Part shown: positions 1 through 9,824 of the stretch, piece by piece
Layout: each line of letters begins with the position of its first letter
How positions within the stretch are numbered: the stretch's first letter is position 1
Assembly (NCBI GenBank): GCA_973895155.1
Contig: OZ316892.1
Location: 28,458,001 to 28,522,000, forward strand
Length of the DNA stretch: 64,000 nucleotides
Reading direction: 5' to 3'
Source: Marsupella aquatica
Taxonomy: Eukaryota > Marchantiophyta
Translations under genes and position numbers: made by a program
Notes under the pieces: generated by a model
Told to the model about the DNA's origin: nothing
Database searches by the model: none
Seen by the model: only the letters and a program-made list of their open reading frames with translations

Positions 1-316
1 TAGAATATCCTAAGTCTTGGTTGTCTAATTTCAAAATTCTATTTAATCTCTGATTGCCAACGCAAAATATAAGCTTGCTTTTTGACAAATGCTCTTTTGA
101 CCAAACGTGTAAGATATAGTCTGCCTCCCTCCTCCCTGGGCCCTCACTCCGTGCAAAAGAAGTGGACCCCCCTACGATCGGGCCCTTTTTGTGTTTACCC
201 CTTGTTATTTCCATTTTACCATTAAAATTTCCCTTATTACCAGTAATAATTATAATTATTAGTTCAAAATGAATAAAAACTATCCTTCGAGGGTTCACAC
301 GTCCTCCATGTATTAG
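1..316. other. No gene seen
   Basis: AT-rich sequence with a C-rich patch near 120-200. No open frame, repeat or RNA gene could be supported here. Confidence 0.5.
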
Positions 317-1430
317 TTAAGACTGAGGGCCCAGGGTCCCTCCTTCATTTCCGTCTTGCTTTATAAGCCATTGCAAAGATAAAGATCGATCCTGAGATTT
401 TTGCCTCAAAAATTTAGAACGCGCCTCATGAATTTCTTTCGGAGATAGACTTAGGAGACAATGACACTGACAACAATACTTACTATTTGTTTTCTTGATA
501 TCCTCCTCTTTCAACTTTGTTTCACACAAAGTGGCGTTGCTCATACGTTTGTAATGACTAGATGCCACCGGAACATCATCCTCCTCACTCTCCAAAGACT
601 CGCTATCCTTTGATGATGAAATGGTCACCAACATTTCCTTCTGAACATCCCGAGATTCCAGACCTGCAGCCTTTGGAGATGGAGGCTCTTCCTTCACTCT
701 ATGCAGCCTTGGAATACTTGGGCGTATTTCATAAATCCCTCCATTACCGTGTAGGGAACCTTTCAATATTTTCCTACTAAGGGGCCCTCTCCACCAGGTT
801 GGTTTCCCTGTTTGAGTTTCCATGACTTGATCCGCTCCCTGCCCCAACACCATGACTCCCAGGAAAAAATGAGGAACACACATTAGAATTCCTTTATGGA
901 ATACTTTTCAATAACACTGGTCGTCTAGTTTCTTCCCTCATCCCCCTGTGAAATGTTTCCAACGTTGGCTTACCAAAGGTTTTACTTTTTGGCATTTGCT
1001 TCAGCCGCTGAACACTTTGGAGACTGCAAAAATCTTTGTCATTTTCCCCACTTAGTGCCTTCTTTGTCTTTCCAAATCCAGTCTTCATGAATTCATGAGA
1101 CCGTGTCCCATACATCCGAATAGGCATTGAACCTTCCACATTACTCCCCAATTTGTCCTTTGTTGGTGACAAAGGAGATACAACTTGACGTCCAGGGGGA
1201 CCAATAATCTCCAAGGAGTCAGAGGAGCTCCCTGACCTCTCCATACCACCGACCAATGATTTCTTCCCACTAATTGCAAGTCGTAAAGGAGTACTTTTTA
1301 ACTTGCTCATAGGGGTGGGGGGTGGCATATCTAAAATAGTAGTTATTCCAGGGATATATGGGCCAACCACTATGCAGGGGCCATCCGGCAATGAAACATC
1401 ATCAGATACTCCATCTGAATAATTAATCAT
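317..1430 (-). CDS. Unrecognised small gene, two consecutive open frames
   Basis: A 178-codon frame starts at 1430 and stops at 894. A second open frame of 188 codons runs from 883 to a stop at 317. Both are rich in Ser, Pro, Lys and Glu, with patches such as SPLSPTKDK and KEEPPSPK, so the product would be largely disordered. The second frame has a short Cys/His cluster (YCCQCHCL). The frames may be two exons: a GT at the 'RRP' codons of the first and a CAG before 'GADQV' in the second would give an in-phase join, but this is a guess. A TATA box lies about 120 bases upstream of the first ATG, which favours a real gene. No known domain is recognised. It lies just downstream, on the same strand, of a decayed copia element, so a captured or fused transcript is possible. 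Confidence 0.4.
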
Positions 1431-1548
1431 CTGATTTGTAACATGCCGCCATTGGAAAAACTAATGCAAATTGACAAGAAACTCAAAAAATCAGTAAAAT
1501 CTAACAAATCTCCTCAAAATAATGACCAAGAGTCATGAATAAACAAGC

Positions 1549-1558
1549 CTATTTATAG
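1549..1558 (-). promoter_or_regulatory. TATA box of the small minus-strand gene
   Basis: The minus strand reads CTATAAATAGGC here, a near-consensus plant TATA box. It lies about 120 bases upstream of the ATG at 1430, a plausible 5' UTR distance. Confidence 0.5.
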
Positions 1559-1702
1559 TTTTTCACGGATTGTTGGGACTTCTTAACTTCAAAAATATCA
1601 AATATTCAAGAAATTTACAAACTTTTTCCCGTTAATACCCCAAAATATTCATGAATAATTGGCCCAAAAACATTGATTTATCATGATTCGGGGTTAATTT
1701 TA

Positions 1703-3247
1703 CTAAGTCACGCCTGATACGTGATTAGTATGTATAACCAAGTAACACGGGGCAGCCCATTCATTTTCACTCGATGTCATTTGGATTTCCTTTGTAAAAG
1801 AGTGAAAAACAATCTCGTTGTCCAATTTCGTGTCGTTTTCCCCGGACTTGGTTACATTGGCCTCTCCACATACTGTATTGCCGTGCAGCACATACAAATT
1901 CTTCTGTCTGCTCCCCTTCAAAATCACTGTCTCTTCCGACATGACTTGAAGTTCACCATCAATTACTCGCCATTGATGACCATTTGTATCCAACACACCG
2001 AGTGAAATCAAATTCTTACGCATGCCAAGTACAAACCTAACTCCGGACACTATGCGCACAATGCCATCAAACATTTGAATATTTACAGATCGAATACCCT
2101 CAACTCGACAGGAGTGATCATTTCCCATCAAAACTGAACCGTTTGACACAGAATAAGAATTGAAATACTCACGAATGTAACAAAAATGTGAAAGGAGCAA
2201 GCACAATCAAGAATCCACACATCATTTGCTCTCCTAGATGAAGTGCACAGGGCATACTCTTGGCTTCATAAAACATACTCATCATTGAGTAAATCAGCTT
2301 CTCCATCAGCACTAGCCACATTGGCTGATGAAGATTCAGCTGCCTTACCCTTACAATCCCTCTTAACGTGACCAACCTTGTGACACTTCCAGCAAACTAC
2401 TGGCTTTCTCTTCTGGGACTTCCCCCTTGAAGCAAATCTTGTCCTAGATTTACTTGTTCCCATGCCCTGTGTGTGCTGCTCTGGACGCTTTTGTGACCTC
2501 CCACGATTCACATTCAAGGCAGCACCAGACGACGATGATGGCTCAGAGGGCATGGTCAATTTCTGCTGCAAGTCATCAGTCAACAGAACTTCATTGTAAG
2601 TGATAGTCTTTTTGTCACAATGAAGCAGCACTCGTGACAATGACTGATACGATGAGGGTAAAGAGCTAAGCAAGTGAAGAGCCTGTCGCTCATCACGCAA
2701 ATCCTCCCCCTGATTTTGCAAATCAACGACCAGATCATTAAAACCATCGATATGGTCCTGAATCTTTGCACTTCCCTCCTTCATCTTGAAGCTCATAAGC
2801 TTCAAAGATGTGTAGAGCCGATTCGATAGCTCCTTTTGATGGTACTTTTTCTCCAATGCGGCAAACAATGATGCACAATCGACATGGTCTGCCAAACTGC
2901 TTGATAACATTAGGCTGAAGATAGAGCATCACGATGCTCACAGCCTGCTCCTACATATCCTGCCAGTCATCATTGTCGACATCATTTGGCTGGTCCTTCA
3001 ACAATTTCCCAAGCCCGGTCGCACGAAGTACCCCCTTCACTTGTCGCTCCCACAACAAGTAGTCCGTGCGGCCATCGTATTTCGTAACCTCAAACTTGGG
3101 ACCTCCAAGCTTGATTGTCCCCATCCTTTTTCTTGTCACTCGCCGCAATACCGGTGACCACAATTCCACTAGATCTTCCGCTTCCTCCTCTGTTCTCTCC
3201 GGTGACTCAACAGAACCCTCCTCCAAGTCACTCATGTGAGAAATCAA
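1703..3247 (-). pseudogene. Ty1/copia gag, protease and pre-integrase remnant
   Basis: Read on the minus strand, the first frame (3247 to 2951) is a copia gag N-terminus. It is cut by an in-frame TAG at 2951. The same frame continues to about 2905, where a frameshift moves to the frame 2910-2266. That frame holds the gag core and a CCHC zinc knuckle (CWKCHKVGHVKRDC). After another break, frame 2206-1703 covers the region after the protease (LDCACSFH in place of the usual D-S-G-A-S-H) and the gag pre-integrase region (ISLGVLD, LYVLHG). Integrase, reverse transcriptase and RNase H are absent, so this is the truncated 5' half of an element. The several breaks make it non-functional. Confidence 0.85.
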
Positions 3248-4576
3248 GAAAAAATGATGTTTTTCTCAACTTCTCAAAAAACTCAAAAGTTATCACCACC
3301 ACGTAGCCCACAAGCCTAGCTTTCCAACGCTGAAAACCAGAATCAAAACCGAACTCTGACGTAAAAGTTATTCACTTTTCGGTCGGGGTGGGTAAAACTT
3401 GGAATTCTCCCCCGTTTTGACCACCTCAGAGAATAACCAAAAAGTGAACTAGTACCCAACGTCGGAAATGCAATTCAATTTTTGCACTGCGTTGCCAACC
3501 CTGATGGCTAGCAACTTGCCAAAGACGAACGAAAAAAGTTACCGTTTGGAGGACGGAATCTTTGACGGACGGACACAAAATAGCTCTCTGGTTTTTTGGA
3601 ATATTCTACGACCCTTGTACAGGCCCGGTGAGGATTTTGGAAGAGCAATCGAGGGGTTGACACGTGTCCTCGAACCCGCAAAACCCCCTACCACCCTTCG
3701 TCGTCGAAATATGGTCGCGCGATCAGAAAATACACACGGCATAATCTACCCCTCGACACCAACCGCAAGATATCTCACTCGGGTTTTGACAAAATTAAGA
3801 TCGATATAAGAAGCACCCAAAACAAGGAAAGAACAAGGGAGAAACAAATTGATAAAGATGACAGATTTCTCTCAATTGCCATAGCCAATTTCGAATCAGT
3901 TTTTCAAAGAGAAAAAAATGGTACCTTGTCAACAACGAATGTTGAGGAATTGCACTTGGTGTCGTCACCAAATCCAACAAGGTAATTGATTTTTCTTAGC
4001 CTTCCTCTTCGCATCAAGAGCCAATCCCGAACTCAAAACAATCGTTTTGCCTCAATCTCTCCGTTGAGTCAAAAACTTGATGCTTCTCCCTCCGAGTCGA
4101 TTGCAACGACAAGAAACCCCGCTCAGGCAAAAGAGGACTCCATAGCCGGTCAGAAAATCAGAATGCTCCTTTTGCTCGTTGCGACGCACTCGTTACACAC
4201 TCGACAACAAACCATCTACCAAAACGATCAGCTCGTCCCAATCTACAAGCAGAGCTACAACATGCGACGCCTCCTTCGCCGTAGAGCTCACATCGTCGAG
4301 AAAACAAACTCTGGTCCCTCCTCCAAACAACCGTCAAACACGAATGTTGCCGACTTTCTTCACAAAATCTAGAACGATAAAAACTTAGATCTCTCCGCAC
4401 CACGAGCTCCGTTCAGCAATTTCTTCACACTGTTAGAAAGCCCTTGCCCTGATCTATCCGTTGAGCCCATAAACTCCAAGTTCCATGCGATGGAACTCCG
4501 GGAAATCCACCGACACTCAACGCTGGAAAAAACCATCACGAACACCCGTCACGAACACACGTCACCTCCCAGGCAT
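3248..4576 (-). other. Long untranslated leader of the left copia element
   Basis: About 1.3 kb separates the primer-binding site from the gag ATG. Only short open frames of no recognisable content occur here. This is unusually long for a copia leader and may hold a nested insertion or lost sequence. Confidence 0.45.
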
Positions 4577-4588
4577 GCTCTCATACCA
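4577..4588 (-). other. Primer-binding site (tRNA-iMet type) of the left copia element
   Basis: The minus strand reads TGGTATGAGAGC, one mismatch from the common plant initiator-Met primer-binding site TGGTATCAGAGC. It begins two bases inside the LTR end, the normal position, and fixes the element's orientation as minus. Confidence 0.75.
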
Positions 4589-4590
4589 AT

Positions 4591-4933
4591 TGTTGAGCAT
4601 AGACGACAATTGCAACGGTAAGCACATGACAAATCCAACGCTCAAGTAGTCGACACAAGAGATACGTGGTTCACCTCCTCGAGGCTACGTCCATGGGAAC
4701 ACACAAGAGAGCTTTACTGAACTCTAAGCCCGTCGACTATACCAAGTCTCCACAGTGTAAGCTCTCATCATCTCTCAAGTGGCCCCATAACAATGAGCCT
4801 AAGTTCCACTTATCCAAGCAAACACTGCTTGGCATATAGTGTGCATCCTAGTTAACCTAACCACGTCTTCGACTATGGTTAGCCTAACTACGGTTACATG
4901 CCATAACCCTAGACCATGAGTAAATACCTAACA
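4591..4933 (-). repeat. 5' LTR of the left copia element
   Basis: On the minus strand the block starts TGTTAGGTATTTA and ends CTATGCTCAACA, so it has the TG...CA termini of an LTR and is followed by the primer-binding site. Length is 343 bp. The matching 3' LTR is not in the window, consistent with truncation of the element near 1.7 kb. Confidence 0.75.
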
Positions 4934-7900
4934 GATAGCGTGGTTGACGATGCCACAATTGTTCCAGAATTGACGGTAGGGACTTCCGGAACCGAGGAAG
5001 GGGAAGCGGTCCCTTTGGATTAGACTAGGTAAATAGAGGGACTCGTAGCGTTTGAGACCACTTGGGCTTAAGTTGGGTTATATTTTGTAAAACTTTGAGT
5101 TTGACTTAAACTCTGATCGATGAGTTTGATTTTGACTACTTTTATAAAGTACATATTTCAAGGTTTATACAATTGTGAGAGTATCATATATGATATGCTT
5201 AGATTTTGGTGGTAAAATTCTCTTGAGTCTAGTTTGGAAAATACATACCATTTTTTTTGGTACACATTTTTGAATATCATGAAGATTTTGAAAAGAGAAA
5301 TAAGGCTTTGGACTCATCCCTTAAGGCTTCTTGTTTATTCTGGAGATTCTCTCCCTAAGATACCTTATTCTCTTTCATGAATTCATGAAGGGGCTACCAC
5401 CTGGGAAAGTGAGAAACCAAAAGCTTCATGAATTCATGAAGCCCAAAACTGGTTGTGACAAAATACAAAGGGCAAAGACTATGTTGCAAGCTAAGTGACC
5501 TACAAAGCGTGAGGGTAGCCAATTGGCTATGGCAAAGGAGGCTGCAGCCTGGAGAGGGCTATTGGCCCTCACTTAAGCTCAAGTCGCATCAAGGTGCTAT
5601 CATCAGCTGCCGATTGAGGTCAGGCCTAATTTATGGTCTGGGAACGACTGCTAATCTCTGCTCTCACCTTCAAAATCCTGAAGCTGAAATTTTGAATTCC
5701 TGGGCTGATGTTGATGCTTTGATTGCTTAGATTTTATTGCTGGATTTCAACTGAGTGTTGGACTTCGATTTCTCAGATTTGGTGACTGATTGAGTTTCTA
5801 CTGTGATTGACTGCTGCTTGAATTAGCTGTGGTAGACTCTGATTAGATGAGACAGATTCCAATTAGGGGAGATAGCCACAAAGGATCAGGGATAATCTGT
5901 GAAAAATTGAGCTTGAGAGCTAGATCTCAATCGAGCAGGCCTAAGGATTGAAGGGGGAGCGAGTGGAGGATGGGAGAGGGAGCAAGATAGATTGGAATGG
6001 GATTGATAAGGATTGGAAGGAGACTGGAAGGGGGACCATTTAGGGATTGGAGGAGGGTGGACGATCGACCGTCAGGGGAACAATCAACCATCAGAGGGGG
6101 ATGGAGCACCGGAGGATGGCAGTCTAGCATCAGGGGGATGATCAAACATTGGAGGGGGAGCGGTAAAAGATTGGGGGGAGGGTTTAGGATTGGGGAAGGG
6201 TTTCACTAATCAGGGACCGGGGGAGGGCCGATCGGGAATTAAGATTGATCCAGGGAGGATTAAGGGTTGACCAGGGTTGGTCTGGGTCAAAAATTAATGA
6301 GTCCAAGGTGGGTGGATTGGGAGCAGAAGCAAAGAGAACTATCGAGCTTGGGGCAACTGACTGGAGGGAGCTAGGAGGATCTCGGGGTCCTCACTTCTTT
6401 TCTTTCGACCCATCACGCGCAAATTAGTATAGGGTTTTTTATTGGGTTTAGTAAAATACTTTTAAATTTTTGATGAAGAACATTAGGGTTATTTTAATCC
6501 AATTTTGAGAATTCCAAGAATCATAGGGTTTTTTTAAATCAAATTTGAGAATATTCTTGGAATATTCCATTAAGTTATGGGTAAAAAATACTAAAAAAAC
6601 TTTATTAACTTAACTTTTAGGGTGTTTATTCCCCCAAAACTTCAAGTATGATATGAGACACCCATTGGATTGAGGCCCCCGAGGGGAGGATCAGGTCGCT
6701 TCTTTCAGGTGAGAACCTGGCTTCATGATTTCATGAAGCCAAGTGGCTGCCCAAAATATAACTCTATGTACATTTCAATATTGGTATGGATCAGGAGAGT
6801 GAGGAGGACGTTAAGCGCAGTAGAGTAGTCATAGGGTGCAACAAAAGATGTAACTATTGAGCTAGCTCGGATTGAAGCAAGGATCTTCTAGAAGTGGAGA
6901 GGAGGTTAGAGAAGCCTTAGATTAATTGAGTTGCATTGTATTTAGAGATTTAGTGGACCTAGATGTACACCTACAATGGATAGTGGCCAGCATTCTACTT
7001 AAGATTTTGAGTTTGCACAAACTCAGATCAAAGACTGTAAATTTTATGTCTGTAATTAAGTATGGATTTGTTGTTTTTGGCAATTGTGAAAATGATGTTG
7101 AAAATATCCCAAGATTTTCATTGAAAGAATTATAATAGCAAAGTTCACAAAACATGTTTCATTTTTATATGTTTTTTTAAAGCACTTTTGGAAAAATCAT
7201 GAAAATCTTGAAAAGGGAATTCAGGCCTTGGACTCATCCCTTAAGGCTCCATGTTACTGACAGGTCATGCATAAACCAGGATATCATTACAGTATTGCAA
7301 TAACCAATAATCGGGTATTTACAAACGACAGGAAACAGCAAACAGTAACAGGAAACAGAAACCGGTAACAGGAAAATAAGTGATAATTTTTTTGAATGTT
7401 TTTTGAATATTTTTTTTGAAATTTTTTTTTGCTAGCGCCCAAAGCTAGCCAAAAAATGTTGTAATTTAATTTTTTTGGGAAAATGTGACTTTTTAGAAAA
7501 TATTTTGACATGGTTATTTTTCCTAGTAACCGTAACTTTTTGGTGGTAACAGGAAAATTTTTGCTGGTATGAGTAAACTTGTTTCCTGCTTACTGTCATG
7601 CCTGCCATATTGTGATGAAGAACCCAAAAATAATTGAAGTTTCACTTCCCACTGGTCTGCACAATCCAGGATGTCACTTAGAGTATTGCAATAACGTGAC
7701 ACTAACCCTGAGCACCTATGTTTGTACTTGGGGGGTTTTTAAGGTCTAGGGCCTAACCATTAGCACTTATGTTAGCAGGTAGCCAACCTTATGGAACTTA
7801 ACAAGAGTTTTTTTTAAGGTTTAGGGCAGGTAGCCACGGTGGCAACCTCATGGAACAAGCTCTCAGGATGGGTGGCATCCTCTCCCGCCCTCCTATTTTG

Positions 7901-8512
7901 CAGTTTCTTTGGGGCAGTAAATGCCACGGGACTGTTGGAACTTGGGTCGGCAACTACTTCTAACTCAACCGACCGATATTGCATCCAAGGCTCCACAACA
8001 TGCCAAGTCCTCCACCAAGTCCCACTCCAAAAATGGGTTTCACGTGTCTCTGATTGGCACTAGGGGTGGTGTCTCAATTGAGATAAGATCCAGCAGAAGA
8101 TTGCGTTCTGAAGACTTTCTTATGGCGGCGGACCTTCTGTGGAGTTCAGTCTCCCGCTTCGTTGTTGCTCAACTGGATCATTCTTCTCTCAATTTTTCCG
8201 AGATCTAGATTCACTAGCCTGATTACCAGTTTCTCAAACGTAAATAGATACAAAGTAAAAAATATCTTGCCATCAAAAGATTCTATGCTATTTAGGCTCA
8301 TTTGTGCCCATGCCATCCTCTGTTTAAGTTTAATTTTATTTGGAGTCAATTTCACTTTTCTTATTTTGCCTCCATCCTTGTTCTTTGTCCACCCTCATTT
8401 TCATTTTGTCCTTTTGAAGTCTCATGTTCAGTTTTGTTATGTTCGGGAGTTACGGTTTAGAGTCTTTAATTACTGCGGTAATTACTGCCGAGTAGGAGTC
8501 TTCACTTCACTC
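4934..8512. other. Repeat-rich intergenic DNA, no convincing gene
   Basis: Just outside the LTR (4934-5023) an open stretch of about 29 plus-strand codons ending in TAG looks protein-like and may be the cut-off tail of an older gene. A roughly 50-bp segment near 5280-5330 recurs near 7195-7250 ('TTGGACTCATCCCTTAAGGC' shared). About 5900-6260 is purine-rich and repetitive. Near 7260-7400 and 7680 the phrase GTATTGCAATAAC recurs, with several 'AACAGGAAA' units. Short open frames at 5455-5730 and 7839-8208 match nothing recognised. Confidence 0.5.
5374..5442. repeat. Perfect 20-bp palindrome and a near copy
   Basis: GCTTCATGAATTCATGAAGC at 5423-5442 is a perfect palindrome. The core recurs at 5374-5389, imperfectly at 6719-6740 and at 1082-1099. 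No function is known to me. Confidence 0.7.
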
Positions 8513-8540
8513 TAGACCCCGGTTCAATCTGACGGGCACC
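8513..8540 (+). repeat. Left terminal inverted repeat
   Basis: TAGACCCCGGTTCAA followed by TCTGACGGGC. It matches the reverse complement of the sequence ending at 20019 imperfectly. The homology then blurs into GC-rich DNA. Confidence 0.6.
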
Positions 8541-8619
8541 TTGACGCCTTGTCGGGCACGTCAAATCGTCAAATGACGGCCCGAAAACATGCAATTTGAC
8601 GTATATTCCTGAAGATTCT

Positions 8620-9265
8620 CCCGAACGAACCCCGACTTCCCCGGACCTTTCGCGAACACCTCCCGAGCACCCCGGACCTGAACCCGAACTCCCCCTGACC
8701 CGAACCCGGACTCCCGGGCCCTTCCCGGACCCTCCCCGGACCCTCCCGGGCCTTTCCCGGAACCTCGCCGGACCCTCCCCCGAACACTCCCCGGACTCTC
8801 GGGCCTTTCCCGGACCCTCCCCGGACCCCCACCCGAACCCTCCCCGGACCCCCACCCGAACCCTGCCCGGACCCTTCCGGGGCCGGCCGGGGTAAAGGTG
8901 GCCCGGGGGACGGGATTCGGGGAACCGGGGACGGGGGGCATTCGGGGAAGAGGATTCGGGGAACCGGGGAAGGGGGGGCGGGAAAGGGGGGCCGGGATTC
9001 GGGGATTTGGGGAACGGGGTTCGGGGAACGGGGTTCGGGGAACGAGGTAGGGGGTTCGGGGAAGGGGGTTCGGGTAGGGGGTTCGGGGATGCGGGGAACG
9101 GGGTTCGGGGAACGGGGTGCGGGGTTTGGGGAACGGGGTGCGGGGTTCGGGGACGGGGCTCGGGAATTGGTGGCCGGGGAAGAGTTAGAGGCGGGATTAG
9201 GGTTAGGGGCGCGAGATTAGGGTTAAGGGAGGCGCAATTAGGGTTAGGATCAAAGATTAAGAGTT
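8620..9265 (+). repeat. Left subterminal GC-rich array
   Basis: From 8620 to 8885 the plus strand is C-rich with units such as CCCGGACCCTCCCCGGACC. From 8890 to 9175 it switches to G-rich units such as GGGGAACGGGGTTC, then 'ATTAGGGTTAGG' units to about 9250. The C-rich and G-rich halves could fold back on each other, and the G-runs could form G-quadruplexes. Long Pro/Arg/Gly frames here come from the simple sequence and are not genes. Confidence 0.75.
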
Positions 9266-9399
9266 TTAAGAGAGGATAAGAAGTAGATGATTTAGTATAA
9301 GTAGGAATAACTAATTCATTTCACTAATCCAAAGTCTCATTGTGTTTCTCTCTCTTGTGGTTTAGCATTAGGGAGAGATCGGAGGGATACATTGGAACT

Positions 9400-9743
9400 C
9401 TTGTACGCGCATGCTTTGAGCTCGGCTCGGTGTGCGATAATTCGTACGAGAAGTTCCTTATATCGCCTTAACAACTTTGCATCATTGTTTTGTTTGAAAG
9501 TGAACTACTTGCGAGTAAAGAGATACCCATGTGCATATGCTTAGAGCTTTGGCTCGGTCTATGACATTTCATATGGGTATCACGATTTCTCGTACATATG
9601 TTCACTTCAAAGATAAACTATTGTGAAGTTATAGATATTACATAACATAGGTTGAAGTAGGGATGTTGACAAATATAAGAATTTGGGAAACTTTCCTGCG
9701 CATGCTTTGAGCTTAGGCCCAGTCTGCGATAATTCAGGAAAGT
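9400..9743 (+). repeat. Left array of three hairpin repeats (L1, L2, L3)
   Basis: L1 is 9400-9450 with stem CTTGTACG/CGTACGAG. L2 is 9522-9581 with a perfect 9-bp stem GATACCCAT/ATGGGTATC. L3 is 9690-9743 with a perfect 9-bp stem ACTTTCCTG/CAGGAAAGT. Between each pair of arms is a shared core, roughly GCATGCTTTGAGC then CGGTCTGCGATA (L2 is the most divergent). The stem sequences differ while pairing is kept. The array lies just upstream of the transposase start codon at 9825. Confidence 0.8.
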
Positions 9744-9824
9744 AACCCATTGTACTATATTTGTTATATTCACAAAATCAAAAGAATCAACCCTTTTATT
9801 TTTTTACCATTGAGAGTCGTAACA

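Noticed and set aside
894-1430. Envelope-like or integrase product of the left copia element
   Set aside because: No integrase, transmembrane or envelope features are seen, and it has its own TATA box. Kept as an unrecognised gene.
8502-9279. Several long open frames rich in Gly, Arg, Pro and Ser on both strands
   Set aside because: They exist in many frames at once because the DNA is a GC-rich simple repeat. No domain or codon bias supports a protein.
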